Shown: positions 53,278-61,708 of the stretch, in pieces
How positions within the stretch are numbered: position 1 is the stretch's first letter
How the letters are laid out: each line of letters starts with the position of its first letter
Translations under genes and position numbers: made by a program
The notes under the pieces: generated by a model
What the model was told of the DNA's origin: nothing
Database searches by the model: none
Seen by the model: only the letters and a program-made list of their open reading frames with translations
Source of the DNA: Bradyrhizobium sp. ORS 278
Lineage (GTDB): Bacteria > Pseudomonadota > Alphaproteobacteria > Rhizobiales > Xanthobacteraceae
Direction of reading: 5' to 3'
Assembly: GCF_000026145.1 (NCBI RefSeq)
Contig: NC_009445.1
Coordinates: forward strand, 5,486,501-5,550,500
Length of the DNA stretch: 64,000 nucleotides

Positions 53278-54252
53278 CTATTGATCCGGCACGATCGCAT
53301 TGGTCGGGGTGGGCCGGTCGGTGATCTGCTGACCGAACAGGCTGCCGATCAGCTCGACGGCGACACGCGCGGTCTTGCCGCGATCGTCGAGAAACGGATT
53401 GAGCTCGACGATGTCGACCGAGCAGACCAGTCCAGAATCGTGCAGCAGCTCCATGATGAGATGCGCCTCGCGATAGGTCGCGCCACCCGGCACGGTGGTC
53501 CCCACGCCGGGCGCCACGTCGGGATCGAGAAAGTCGACGTCGAAGCTGACATGCAGAACGCCGTCGCGGGCACGGACCTTGTCGAGCACCCTGCGCATCA
53601 GGACACCTACGCCGAACTCGTCGATCGCGCGCATGTCGGCGATGCTGACGCGCCGCAGCCGCAGCAGATCCTTCTCCGCCTTGTCGATCGAGCGGATGCC
53701 GAACAGCTCGAGCTGCGCCGATGAGATGCCGACCCGCGGCTCGTCGCCGAGCAGCCCATCCAGCCCCGGCTCGCCGCACAGGAACGCCGCCGACATGCCG
53801 TGCATGTTGGCGGTGATGGTCGTCGCAGGCGTGTTGTAGTCGGCATGCGCATCGAGCCAGAGCACGAACAGCTCACGCCCGATATCGCGGCAGTGACGGG
53901 CGATGCCATTGACCGATCCCATCGACAGGGAATGATCGCCCCCCAGGAACACAGGAAGAGCTCCGGTCTGCGCCAATTCGTAGCTGCGGCGCGCCAGCAC
54001 CCGCGACCAGCGCTGGATCTGGCGATAATGCTTGGCGCTGGAAGGCGGGTCATCACCGAGCTCGGCCATGTCGGCAATGCCGACATCGCCGTAGTCCGTG
54101 ACCTCGAGCCCAAGGCTTTCCAGCACAGGGACGAGACCCGCGGTCCGCAACGCCGCGGGGCCCATCAGCGTCCCCCGGACGGAGGCGCCGAGATCGATCG
54201 GTGCACCGAGCACGGCGATGCGGTGCGGCGATGCTGGGTCTGATGGTGCCAC
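53278..54252 (-). CDS. rocF: Arginase
   Basis: A 324-residue arginase of the ureohydrolase superfamily, converting arginine to ornithine and urea. Manganese-site motifs are complete: GGDHSLSMGSV, DAHADYNTPAT and SFDVDFLDPDVAPGVGT. GTG start at 54252 after AAAGGATC. The closing strands VDIVELNPFLDDRGKTA are typical. It is monocistronic. Urea and ornithine cycling genes are not adjacent. Confidence 0.92.
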   Translation of the reverse strand: MAPSDPASPHRIAVLGAPIDLGASVRGTLMGPAALRTAGLVPVLESLGLEVTDYGDVGIADMAELGDDPPSSAKHYRQIQRWSRVLARRSYELAQTGALPVFLGGDHSLSMGSVNGIARHCRDIGRELFVLWLDAHADYNTPATTITANMHGMSAAFLCGEPGLDGLLGDEPRVGISSAQLELFGIRSIDKAEKDLLRLRRVSIADMRAIDEFGVGVLMRRVLDKVRARDGVLHVSFDVDFLDPDVAPGVGTTVPGGATYREAHLIMELLHDSGLVCSVDIVELNPFLDDRGKTARVAVELIGSLFGQQITDRPTPTNAIVPDQ

Positions 54253-54462
54253 TGTGAGATCCTTTCAACATCCGCCCCACCATAACGGGCGTGGTGCTGG
54301 AGTGGCGCACCCGACGGCTACGATCCACCGGTTTCGAGGCCTCGCGGTCGGACGGAACCAAACGCGTCAGCCGGCATTTCTTGGATCGTCAGAGCCACCC
54401 CGCGATTTGACCCCGAGGGTGCAAACTCAATCCGGCCGATGCGCGGCGAGAAGGCAACGCTA

Positions 54463-54723
54463 GTGAGCACCGAATCGTTTGAAACACCTCCGCAGCCGGG
54501 CGTCGCCGAACGCGCGCTCGACACCGCAACCGACCTCTCACGCTCGCTTGGGGAGGTGGTGGGGACGCTCAGTGCCGCCGTCGACCGATTGAGCGCGGCG
54601 GCGCAGGATGCGCGCCGGCCGGGAACGGCGCTGTCCACTCTGAGCGCGATTACGCGCGAGGCTCCGCTCGCCAGTCTGTTCGTTGCCTTCCTGTTCGGCG
54701 TGGCCGTCGCGCGCCGGCGTTGA
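54463..54723 (+). CDS. Small C-tail-anchored protein, uncharacterised
   Basis: An 86-residue protein starting with GTG at 54463 after GAGAAGG (ATG 54439 possible but without a ribosome-binding site). A helical polar region (ALDTATDLSRSLGEVVGTLS) precedes a C-terminal hydrophobic anchor (LASLFVAFLFGVAVARRR). The layout is similar to the YqjD/ElaB-like gene at 31791. No family is assigned. Confidence 0.58.
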   Translation: MSTESFETPPQPGVAERALDTATDLSRSLGEVVGTLSAAVDRLSAAAQDARRPGTALSTLSAITREAPLASLFVAFLFGVAVARRR

Positions 54724-54730
54724 GAAGCGA

Positions 54731-55882
54731 TCAGAACAGCCTCGGCCCGCGTCGATCGACTTGAGACTCCCACGTCAGCAGCGTGGCCGCGAACACCATG
54801 ACGGCAATGCCGATGACGCTGATCAAGAGCTGCATCGCGAAGCCACTTGCGACGTCGGTCAGCACCACCTGGCCGATAAACGCCAGCAGCACGCCGATGC
54901 AGTAGATCGACAGCGAGTTCTCGCCGCACCGGATCATGGCCGTCATCAGCGGACGGATCGGGCCGTGCCATTGCGGTGGCGCCAGCCGCGACACCACGAA
55001 AGCGAGCGCGAGAAAATGCAACAGCCGTACCGGCGCCAGGTGGCTCTTGTAGATGGGATAGATCAGAGCGGCGATGGCCTGCGGAAGCAGGCTCTCGAGG
55101 CTCTTGAATTCCCAGCTCAAAGCCATGAGCAGACTGAAGCCGAGATAGGCAAGCGCCATGATCAGAAGCGTGCGTGAGTACAGCAGAGGACGCAGCCTCT
55201 GCCGTCCGCCGTAGGCGTACCACGCGCCGATCACGAACAGGAACTGCCAGGCGTAGGGATTGAAGTACAGCTCGCCGCTCGGCCACGCCGGCACCTGCCA
55301 GCTGAACAGCTGCACCATCATGTAGAGCACAAAAGAGACGGCGAGCGTGGCTGTCGCGCTCGTCATCATCAGCCACAACACGACCGGAAAGCAGATGTGC
55401 AGGATCGCGAAGGTCAGGAGGATGTCGGTGTTGACCGGGGCGAACTGCAGCAGCGCGACGTGCACGAGCGTCGGACCGGGCTCGCGAAACAAGAACCCGG
55501 TGTTGGTCTCGTCGACGAAGCGGCTCCCGCCGCCGATCACCCACACCAGCGCTGCGTAGGCAAGCAGCAGCACCAGAAAAGCCGCATAGATTTCCCAGGC
55601 GCGACGCAAGGCTCGCACCGCCGTCGTGACCCAGCCTTGCGCCTCCACCGCCCCGCCATAGGCCAGCATGCAGGTGTAACCTGAGATGAAGACGAAGACC
55701 TCGGACGTGTCGCTGAAACCGTAGTTCCGCAATGTCAGCCACGCCAGCGAATTGTCCGGCACGTGATCGACAAAGATGAACCACAGCGCCAGACCGCGGC
55801 ATGCGTCGATCCTCAAGTCGCGATGTGCGTCCGTTGCTTCGCCGACGATGCTGGTCTTCGCCAGCTCTGGATCACCTGCCAT
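54731..55882 (-). CDS. OpgC-family membrane protein
   Basis: A 383-residue polytopic protein with the OpgC domain. RDLRIDACRGLALWFIFVDH begins it, then SDTSEVFVFISGYTCMLAYG, about ten helices and a closing GENSLSIYCIGVLLAFIG. OpgC proteins modify osmoregulated periplasmic glucans, for example with succinyl groups. The start at 55882 (MAGDPELAK) follows GAGG; an upstream GTG/ATG extension is less likely. It converges with the small anchored protein 7 bp away. Confidence 0.83.
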   Translation of the reverse strand: MAGDPELAKTSIVGEATDAHRDLRIDACRGLALWFIFVDHVPDNSLAWLTLRNYGFSDTSEVFVFISGYTCMLAYGGAVEAQGWVTTAVRALRRAWEIYAAFLVLLLAYAALVWVIGGGSRFVDETNTGFLFREPGPTLVHVALLQFAPVNTDILLTFAILHICFPVVLWLMMTSATATLAVSFVLYMMVQLFSWQVPAWPSGELYFNPYAWQFLFVIGAWYAYGGRQRLRPLLYSRTLLIMALAYLGFSLLMALSWEFKSLESLLPQAIAALIYPIYKSHLAPVRLLHFLALAFVVSRLAPPQWHGPIRPLMTAMIRCGENSLSIYCIGVLLAFIGQVVLTDVASGFAMQLLISVIGIAVMVFAATLLTWESQVDRRGPRLF

Positions 55883-56102
55883 CAAGCTGAGCCTCGTCCG
55901 GAGGTTGATCCCGCATTCGCCTTCCAACGTTCGCCTGCTTCCGGAGCGTCTTCACAATCGATATCCGATGACCTATCGGGGTTCCATGTCGTTTCAGATT
56001 CTGCGCCGCGGTCCAAAATCTTGCGTAAACTGTCTCTCTCGCTTTTTGCGTGCATCACGCAGCACGTTCGGACGGCTGCGGAAAAAGTGCGCAAGGGGAA
56101 CC

Positions 56103-56237
56103 ATGCACGCAATGGAACATTCTGCGGTCGGTGGTGTTAACCATTTTACGCTCGCTCAGCTGGCAATTGTTCCACTCCCGTATTTACCCGGATTGATTGT
56201 AGGCTGGTTAGACGTTGACTTGCAGTGGAAGAGTTAA
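56103..56237 (+). CDS. 44-residue candidate small membrane protein
   Basis: A short frame with a strong AAGGGG four to six bases before its ATG. It reads MHAMEHSAVGGVNHFTLAQL and then a moderately hydrophobic segment (AIVPLPYLPGLIVGW) and ends LDVDLQWKS. It ends 11 bp before the next gene, whose ribosome-binding site overlaps the spacer. Supported by translation signals only; no family is known. Confidence 0.42.
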   Translation: MHAMEHSAVGGVNHFTLAQLAIVPLPYLPGLIVGWLDVDLQWKS

Positions 56238-56248
56238 AGGGGGGTTCC

Positions 56249-56494
56249 GTGATCCACCGAGGTGTCCAATATACGGTCGTAGCGACTGCCGAACCGGACA
56301 TTTGGGAATGGCGCTACGAGTTCGGCGATCAGGTGAAGACTGGACGAACCCAAACGAGGCTCGCCGCTCTCGCCGCACGCCGCGTGAAGTCGAAGATCGA
56401 CGCAGCGCTCCGTGCAACCCAGACGGGCTCGGTGACGGCCGCCAATGTCGCTGATCGGCTGGAGATGGCCAAGGTCTCGCATAGTCTGACCTGA
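56249..56494 (+). CDS. Small protein of unknown function
   Basis: An 81-residue protein starting with GTG after AAAGGGGGG. It reads MIHRGVQYTVVATAEPDIWE and then WRYEFGDQVKTGRTQTRLAA, with a basic helix (LAARRVKSKIDAALRATQ). The first half looks like a small beta sheet. Proteins with this IHRGVQY start occur repeatedly in Bradyrhizobium from general familiarity; none has a known role. Confidence 0.6.
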   Translation: MIHRGVQYTVVATAEPDIWEWRYEFGDQVKTGRTQTRLAALAARRVKSKIDAALRATQTGSVTAANVADRLEMAKVSHSLT

Positions 56495-56552
56495 CGCTTT
56501 CTGGCCTGACGCTTTTCCAGCGTATCCTCGCGCGATCCGCCGTCCGTCGCTG

Positions 56553-56566
56553 TTGAGACAGATCAA
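56553..56566 (+). promoter_or_regulatory. FNR/FixK-like box near small Cys-pair protein
   Basis: Perfect TTGA-GACAGA-TCAA. It is centred only 40 bp before the ATG at 56600, closer than the boxes at 27-41 kb, so it may act on a nearly leaderless transcript or be coincidental. Confidence 0.4.
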
Positions 56567-56599
56567 GGCATACCAGCTGCGATCCGTCATCTTCAGGCG

Positions 56600-56803
56600 A
56601 TGGAAACTCTCGTTTTTCGCTGCTCCCAGACGGGATCGAACGTGCAGATCGGCTTGACGGCGTCGCCGTGGGGCGACCACGTCGATGCTTATGAGGCGGT
56701 CGCATGTCCCGCATGCGGTCGTCTGCACCTCGTCAACAGACGCACCGGAAAGACGCCGAGTGACAGGGAGGGCTCGCCATGTCGACCATTGCAGATGAGC
56801 TGA
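56600..56803 (+). CDS. Small zinc-ribbon-like protein
   Basis: A 67-residue protein. It starts METLVFRCSQTGSNVQIGL and has a second Cys pair in VACPACGRLHLVNRRTGKT. The paired C-x-x and CPAC motifs resemble a half zinc ribbon, although the first knuckle (RCSQTG) has only one Cys. The family FKCPxTGxxV...CPxCG is, in my recollection, multi-copy in Bradyrhizobium. A weak ribosome-binding site lies before the ATG. Confidence 0.58.
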   Translation: METLVFRCSQTGSNVQIGLTASPWGDHVDAYEAVACPACGRLHLVNRRTGKTPSDREGSPCRPLQMS

Positions 56804-56913
56804 CGGCAGCGCCTGTAGCCGGCCCATCGCTGCTCCGCCGGCTCGTCACGCTCGTCAAGACCATCGTCAGCCGCATCGACCTGTCGCATTTTCCGAGATC
56901 ATGCTGCAGCTGA
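56779..56913 (+). CDS. 44-residue candidate small protein
   Basis: A short frame starting MSTIADELTAAPVAGPSLLR after GGGAGGGCTCGCC, overlapping the end of the preceding gene by 25 bp. It continues RLVTLVKTIVSRIDLSH. The amphipathic helix is plausible for a peripheral membrane peptide. It may instead be the remains of a longer frame-shifted gene. Confidence 0.35.
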   Translation: MSTIADELTAAPVAGPSLLRRLVTLVKTIVSRIDLSHFPRSCCS

Positions 56914-57048
56914 CCGCGAAGCGCGCGCTCGCCCGCGAAAATCGACGGATCAGGATCTTTTGACAGTCCCACACCCCCGAGCTGCCGCAATCCTCAACGG
57001 CCGGCATTTCGCTCGGACCTCACCCATTCACATCATCGGAGTGACCGG

Positions 57049-57363
57049 ATGCGCGTCCTGTTGATCAGAGTTTTGGCGGTCGTAGCTTCGACCGCGGCTT
57101 CGGCTTCGGCTTGGGCCGCCGATGCGGACCACGGTGCCGATCTCGCAAGGCGCTGGTGCTCCTCATGCCATCTGATCGAGGGAGCGCAAAAGCAGGCCAG
57201 CGCGGATGTCCCGTCCTTTGCGGAGATCGCACAGAAGGCGGATTTCACTCCTGAGAAGATCGCGTTCTTCCTGCTGGACCCGCATCCGAAAATGCCGAGC
57301 TTCCCGCTCAATCGGCTCGAAGCAGCCGACATCGCCGCCTATATCGGGTCATTGCGCAAGTAG
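57049..57363 (+). CDS. Small periplasmic c-type cytochrome
   Basis: A 104-residue protein with a signal peptide (LAVVASTAASASAWAADADH). It has a single heme site RWCSSCHLIEG and a likely axial Met in PHPKMPSFPLNRLEAADIA. GGAGTGACCGG precedes the ATG. It resembles the cytochrome at 28283 in size and domain layout but lacks an FNR box nearby. It probably transfers electrons to a terminal oxidase or reductase. Confidence 0.82.
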   Translation: MRVLLIRVLAVVASTAASASAWAADADHGADLARRWCSSCHLIEGAQKQASADVPSFAEIAQKADFTPEKIAFFLLDPHPKMPSFPLNRLEAADIAAYIGSLRK

Positions 57364-57377
57364 TTCTGGTGATAGCT

Positions 57378-57396
57378 GGCGGCCCGACAGGCCGCC
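57378..57396. terminator. Hairpin between cytochrome c and phasin genes
   Basis: GGCGGCC and GGCCGCC form a 7-bp stem around a 5-base loop, 14 bp after the cytochrome stop, in the spacer between convergent genes. Confidence 0.55.
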
Positions 57397-57444
57397 GCTC
57401 TCTCAGCATGATGACGAGCCCGCTGCAGCGGCTGCGGCCGCCGC

Positions 57445-57798
57445 TCAGGACTTCGGTTCGGCGGCCTTGGTGGCGGCCGACATGATGCCCGCCGTGATCG
57501 TCTTCATGTGCTCGCCGGCGGTGGTGAACTGGCTGCGCAGGAATTCGGACTGAATCCGCATCGCCTCTTCCAGCTCAGTCGCGTGGACGAGCTTACGGGC
57601 GTGCTCGAATGCCGTCTTGATGTTCTGCTCGGTGAGCGTGAGCGCCTGCTTCGACATGTCGGCTGCAGGTCCGGGAACCGAGCTGATCGATTTACCGGCT
57701 GCGTCGAAGAACATCTCGAATGCCCTCTCCGCCTGCGCGATGGTCTTTTCAGCGAGGTCGCGCAGCTCAGCGGGCACTTCCAGTTTGGTTTGGGTCAT
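57445..57798 (-). CDS. Phasin-family protein
   Basis: A 117-residue helical protein of the phasin-2 family (MTQTKLEVPAELRDLAEKTI, RAFEMFFDAAGKSISSVPGP, TLTEQNIKTAFEHARKLVHA). It binds PHA granules or their synthase. The start at 57798 follows GGAGG by eight bases. It is a second phasin beside the FNR-linked one at 40031, and lies among small genes with no PHA enzyme nearby. Confidence 0.85.
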   Translation of the reverse strand: MTQTKLEVPAELRDLAEKTIAQAERAFEMFFDAAGKSISSVPGPAADMSKQALTLTEQNIKTAFEHARKLVHATELEEAMRIQSEFLRSQFTTAGEHMKTITAGIMSAATKAAEPKS

Positions 57799-57887
57799 CG
57801 TTACGTCCTCCACGACAATCCCAGCTACCACATCTGGCTCCGTTCGTCCCCGTGCAAATGGATGGGAACGCGGCGGATGCGGATTTC

Positions 57888-58187
57888 TCAGGACGCGCCC
57901 ATACGCTCACGCGCGATCTGCAGCGAATATGCTATCGAATCGAGATGACGGTCGAATGTCCGATGCGCGCGTTCGTCGGTGACGAGATCCGAAAGCTCGC
58001 GCGCATGCTGCAGAGCGAGATCGAGCAGGATGACGGTCTTCCTGAGATCATCCCGGACGACCGATGCCCCCGCCCCGTCCTCGTGCCGGCCGGCGACAGC
58101 AACCGCAGCCACGGCTTCCGCGCGAGCCGTCGCAGCCGCGGCACGATACGAGACTATCCGGGAGCTGAACGGAATGACGTTGGACAT
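57888..58187 (-). CDS. Uncharacterised small helical protein
   Basis: A 99-residue protein starting MSNVIPFSSRIVSYRAAAAT after GGGGGAGAG. An Ala-rich helix is followed by TVILLDLALQHARELSDLVT and a basic/acidic C-terminal helix (HLDSIAYSLQIARERMG). The MSNVIPF start is seen in several small rhizobial proteins. No function is known. Confidence 0.6.
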   Translation of the reverse strand: MSNVIPFSSRIVSYRAAAATARAEAVAAVAVAGRHEDGAGASVVRDDLRKTVILLDLALQHARELSDLVTDERAHRTFDRHLDSIAYSLQIARERMGAS

Positions 58188-58682
58188 TTGGCTCTCCCCC
58201 GCTGCTGATCTCAAAGCGGATCTGAATCAATTTTTCGCTTTTATACGCGCGGCATTTTACTGAAGCCTTAGACCGGTTGCAGACGGCATGGCCGCAACGG
58301 TCCCAACGCGAGCGGCGGGATTAACTCGAAAACAAGCCGCATCGGGCCGCGATCGACCTGGAAGGCCGCAATGATCCCCCTGCGATGGTTGGGGCACCCA
58401 AACGCGGCGCAAAATCCGGCTTGCTTGTCAGCAGGCGAAGGCACGAGCGGTACTCTGCCGCCTCATCCTGCTGCTGCCAGTCAAAGCTCCAATTCGGCGA
58501 TCGAGCGTCGCGTCGCCTGTGATGTACCTTAGGCGTTTTTGAAGAGCGGGCTCGGGGTACGGCAGGCGCGTGCCCGGTGCGCACGGCGTCTTATAGACCG
58601 AGACAGCATCGAATGAGAGGCGCAAAATACAATTGAAGAGACTATCAAGTCTGAAAATCAATCAATGGCTGCAGATAAACGA
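58188..58682. other. 495-bp interval without a convincing gene
   Basis: A leftward frame (58321-58584) is open but lacks a ribosome-binding site and recognisable domain; it could be a decayed gene. AT content rises toward 58.6 kb. No strong repeat is seen. Confidence 0.4.
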
Positions 58683-58871
58683 TCAGGAAAGAGGGCGGTC
58701 CGTCTCAATATGCGACTTGGAGGTGAGTTTCTCGACCATCTCAATCAACTCGACACGTTGGCCCGGCGCGAGCTTCAGAAAGGCCTTTAGCAGCCGAAGA
58801 CTCTCTACCGCTTCGCTCGTCGGGGCTCCGAGCTTTGTATGCAGCTCAGCGGTGAAAGTTTGATTCTTCAT
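58683..58871 (-). CDS. 62-residue protein of unknown function
   Basis: Starts MKNQTFTAELHTKLGAPTSE at 58871 after GAAGG. It continues with an amphipathic helix (AVESLRLLKAFLKLAPGQR) and a second (VELIEMVEKLTSK). The shape resembles small helical regulatory or toxin-antitoxin proteins, but no family is recognised. The DNA around it is more AT-rich than the rest of the window. Confidence 0.45.
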   Translation of the reverse strand: MKNQTFTAELHTKLGAPTSEAVESLRLLKAFLKLAPGQRVELIEMVEKLTSKSHIETDRPLS

Positions 58872-59302
58872 CTCACACCTTCGGCAGAAAAGGTAATGCC
58901 AGTGCTCAGCAGACGTGGAGGCCTTGTACGCAGTACGGATACTGCCCCAATCGAGGCTGAAAGTCTTGGTTTGACGACGACGACCCTGATCTTCAGAATG
59001 GCGCTGCTGCACAAATCGAGCGCGCGGAACGCGATCAGGTTGAAAGTATGCCAGCGAACAACTCCTGCAGCAAGTCGAACTGACCAGACGGTCGATTTTT
59101 ACGACACAATTTGAGCCTTCTGGCAGTTTTTGGGGCTGTATACCAGAAAAAAACGGTCATTTACCGAACCAGAAGCTGGGATTACAGCAGAGGTAAGCTT
59201 GTCCTCCATCTTAGAGGTCTTCTATAGTTCAAGCGGGAAGATGACGGATTGCGGGTCTAGCCCGGCCTCCGTTTTCGCCCGTACAGCCGCCGCAGGAAGA
59301 CC
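58872..59302. other. 431-bp interval with lower GC, no clear gene
   Basis: Frames here are short and without family features. The segment 59100-59240 is notably AT-rich and probably holds the promoter of the DUF6894 gene. Confidence 0.4.
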
Positions 59303-59536
59303 ATGCGCACCTATTATTTCGACATGAAGGATGGCATTCCAACCCGGGACCGGACCGGTTTGGAGTTCGCGACAAGTGCAGGCGCGATCGAGCACAGCCG
59401 GGATTTGGCCCGTCGGCTTCGGCACGATCCCCGCATCACCGACCGTCGGCTATCGATCGTCGTGGTCGATGAGTCCGGCGCGGAGATCCATCGCGAGCCC
59501 GTTTACCCCGCCGCGGTGAAGGCCAGCCTGTCCTGA
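59303..59536 (+). CDS. DUF6894-family small protein
   Basis: A 77-residue protein. It begins MRTYYFDMKDGIPTRDRTGL, then EFATSAGAIEHSRDLARRLR and RRLSIVVVDESGAEIHREPV, the alternating strand-helix-strand pattern of DUF6894 proteins, which I know as frequent and multi-copy in Bradyrhizobium. Function is unknown. GGAAGACC lies before the ATG. Confidence 0.72.
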   Translation: MRTYYFDMKDGIPTRDRTGLEFATSAGAIEHSRDLARRLRHDPRITDRRLSIVVVDESGAEIHREPVYPAAVKASLS

Positions 59537-59682
59537 TTTTTGAAGGGGTCGCGCTCGCGAATAAGGGACGGCGCCAAATACAACTTTCCGTAGAAATTAT
59601 GGCGGGATACGCAACCATCGAGTGGTCGCCCGCACCAGCCTGACGGCTGACACGTCTGGTCGCTTCGTGTGCCGAATCGAGT

Positions 59683-60360
59683 TCACCAGACGAACGGCAA
59701 CAACCGCCACCTGACTGTCTCCTGATACGCCGTATAAGTGGGCAAGCGCTCGGCGAGCACGATCTCCTCGTGAAGCAGCCGCCAGATCAGGATGGGAAGA
59801 ATGACGACCGTCATTGCAAGCCCCCACCAGGATCCGAGCGCGATCGGGATGCCCGCCAGCAGCACCAGAGCCGCCGCATACATTGGATGTCGCACGATGG
59901 CGTACGGACCGGTCGATACCACCACCTGGCCCTGAACGACACCGACGGTCGCTGCGGAGAACGTGTTTTCGCGAAACACGCGCCAGATCCCGAGAAAGCC
60001 GGCGACAACCAGGACATCGCCGCCCACGGAGGCCAGTGGGCTCATGCGCGACCAGCCGAGGCGATGGTCCAACGCAGGCACCAGCAGCAAGCCAATGAAC
60101 CACACGGAAATGATCGCCATGATCACGCGTTGCACCGGCTCTTTCTCGGCGAACGGCCCTCCCCGCATGCGACGCTCCAGCAGGGCGCGATCCCGCCGCA
60201 TGAGATCGATTGAAACACAGAGAGACAAGGTGAAATAGGTCAGCAGGAAGAGCCAAGCCTGCCAGTAATTCAAGGTGCCTGCAGCGCCGAAGATCACCCC
60301 GCCCATCGCGAGCAGCAGGATGACGAGGCTTGCCAGCGTCTTCGCGTTGAGGCCGTTCAT
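59683..60360 (-). CDS. Isoprenylcysteine carboxyl methyltransferase (ICMT/PEMT)-family membrane protein
   Basis: A protein of about 225 residues with four to five helices. The catalytic C-terminal region contains STGPYAIVRHPMYAAALVLL and the Glu pair LLHEEIVLAERLPTY, the RHPxY and E-E motifs of ICMT-like methyltransferases that use S-adenosylmethionine at the membrane. The substrate could be a lipid or thiol. ATG 60360 and GTG 60369 are both possible starts. Confidence 0.78.
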   Translation of the reverse strand: MNGLNAKTLASLVILLLAMGGVIFGAAGTLNYWQAWLFLLTYFTLSLCVSIDLMRRDRALLERRMRGGPFAEKEPVQRVIMAIISVWFIGLLLVPALDHRLGWSRMSPLASVGGDVLVVAGFLGIWRVFRENTFSAATVGVVQGQVVVSTGPYAIVRHPMYAAALVLLAGIPIALGSWWGLAMTVVILPILIWRLLHEEIVLAERLPTYTAYQETVRWRLLPFVW

Positions 60361-60405
60361 GCCTGCCACAATAGCGCCGGCGTCCGCCCGTTCCGACCGA
60401 AATTC

Positions 60406-61461
60406 CTACTGCTGCTTCTCCCAGAACGAGAGCAGTCCCTGCGAGGCCGAGCCGCCAATCACGCAGGGGATCCCGACGGCAACCTGACCCAGCGCGGCCG
60501 CGGACACGCAGCCGAGCGCCAATGCGCCGACGCCGAGCTGTCCCCAGAAATCCATGTTGCGCCTGGAGTCGGAGCCCTTGAGCTTGAGCTCGTCAACCGC
60601 GGCGACAGCATCCTTGCGTACGGCGCCGAGCTGCACCGTGTCCGCCGCCTCGACCACCTCACGCAGCGGCTCCTTGACCGGACCCGACTGCCGCGCGAGC
60701 TCTTCGCGAAGATAGTCGCGAAGGCTGGCATCGCGGACCGCGTAGCTCGCGAGCGTATAGCGCGCCATGCTGCCGATGGTCAGCTTGTCGACCGTGTCCC
60801 GGCTCTTCGACCATGGGAGCATCTGCACGATGCGTTGGATCGGCACATGCGAGCCGGTTGCAAAGTAATAGCCCCAGAGGATGTCGAGCAGATCCTGGTG
60901 GGTCGCGTAGGTCAGCCGCGTGTCGAGCTTGCGCTCCTCCTTCTTGAACGGGTTTTCCGTGAGCGCGCCGCGCAGCTTGTCCATCATGCCCGGCTTGGCT
61001 TCCTCCAGGGGGATCTCCATGAGCACCGGCTGTGTGCCGTTGAGATAGCCATCGATCATCACGCGGCGGCCTGGCATCTTCGGCGCGACCTTCCGCATCA
61101 GATTGCGCCAGTCCGGCAGACCTGAATAGGCGATCGCACGCACGATGACCCACTCCTCCTCGGGCGGAACAGGGAAGAAGCTGTTGACGAGCTGCTCGGC
61201 CTTCGCGGGGTTCGAGCCGATCGCGCCCGCGACGAAGCCGAGATAGATGCCGGAGTTCTCCGGCTCCTTGAACGTCTGCGAATGGAACAACACCCGCACG
61301 GCTGCCGGCACATGGGCGTAATCGGGCTTGGTGCGGTAGTTGTATATCCAGTTCTGAACGACGCCGAGCGAGGCGCGCGGATCGATGTCAGGGACGACAG
61401 CCGCGGCTAGCGCCGATTGAACGAAGGTCCACGCGATGAGGGCCAGAGCGATGGTGCGCAT
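60406..61461 (-). CDS. Exported protein of unknown function
   Basis: A 351-residue protein with a signal peptide (TIALALIAWTFVQSALAAAV). The central part is helical (PPEEEWVIVRAIAYSGLPDW, LLDILWGYYFATGSHVPIQR). A C-terminal hydrophobic segment (GVGALALGCVSAAALGQVAV) lies near GIPCVIGG. The start at 61461 follows GGGAG. No domain is recognised. It diverges from the BamA-like gene with 247 bp between, so the two could share regulation or an envelope role. Confidence 0.62.
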   Translation of the reverse strand: MRTIALALIAWTFVQSALAAAVVPDIDPRASLGVVQNWIYNYRTKPDYAHVPAAVRVLFHSQTFKEPENSGIYLGFVAGAIGSNPAKAEQLVNSFFPVPPEEEWVIVRAIAYSGLPDWRNLMRKVAPKMPGRRVMIDGYLNGTQPVLMEIPLEEAKPGMMDKLRGALTENPFKKEERKLDTRLTYATHQDLLDILWGYYFATGSHVPIQRIVQMLPWSKSRDTVDKLTIGSMARYTLASYAVRDASLRDYLREELARQSGPVKEPLREVVEAADTVQLGAVRKDAVAAVDELKLKGSDSRRNMDFWGQLGVGALALGCVSAAALGQVAVGIPCVIGGSASQGLLSFWEKQQ

Positions 61462-61708
61462 GATCTGCTCCCGACAAGCATTCGCCGATCGTCCTCGGCC
61501 ACGCGCCGGACGACATGTTGGCGACGACATATGAGCCATCAGCGCTTTGGATCCGGTCTGCGTCGATTCTACGACCATCATTGGGTCTGCGCCGCTCTCC
61601 CCTTCGCAGGCGTGATCGCGCGACGCCAAGTCTCCACACGCCTGACATGATTTGGCCCTCCACCCGCTCTTGCATGACGGTGATGACCATCAGGCAGGAG
61701 CGAACACC

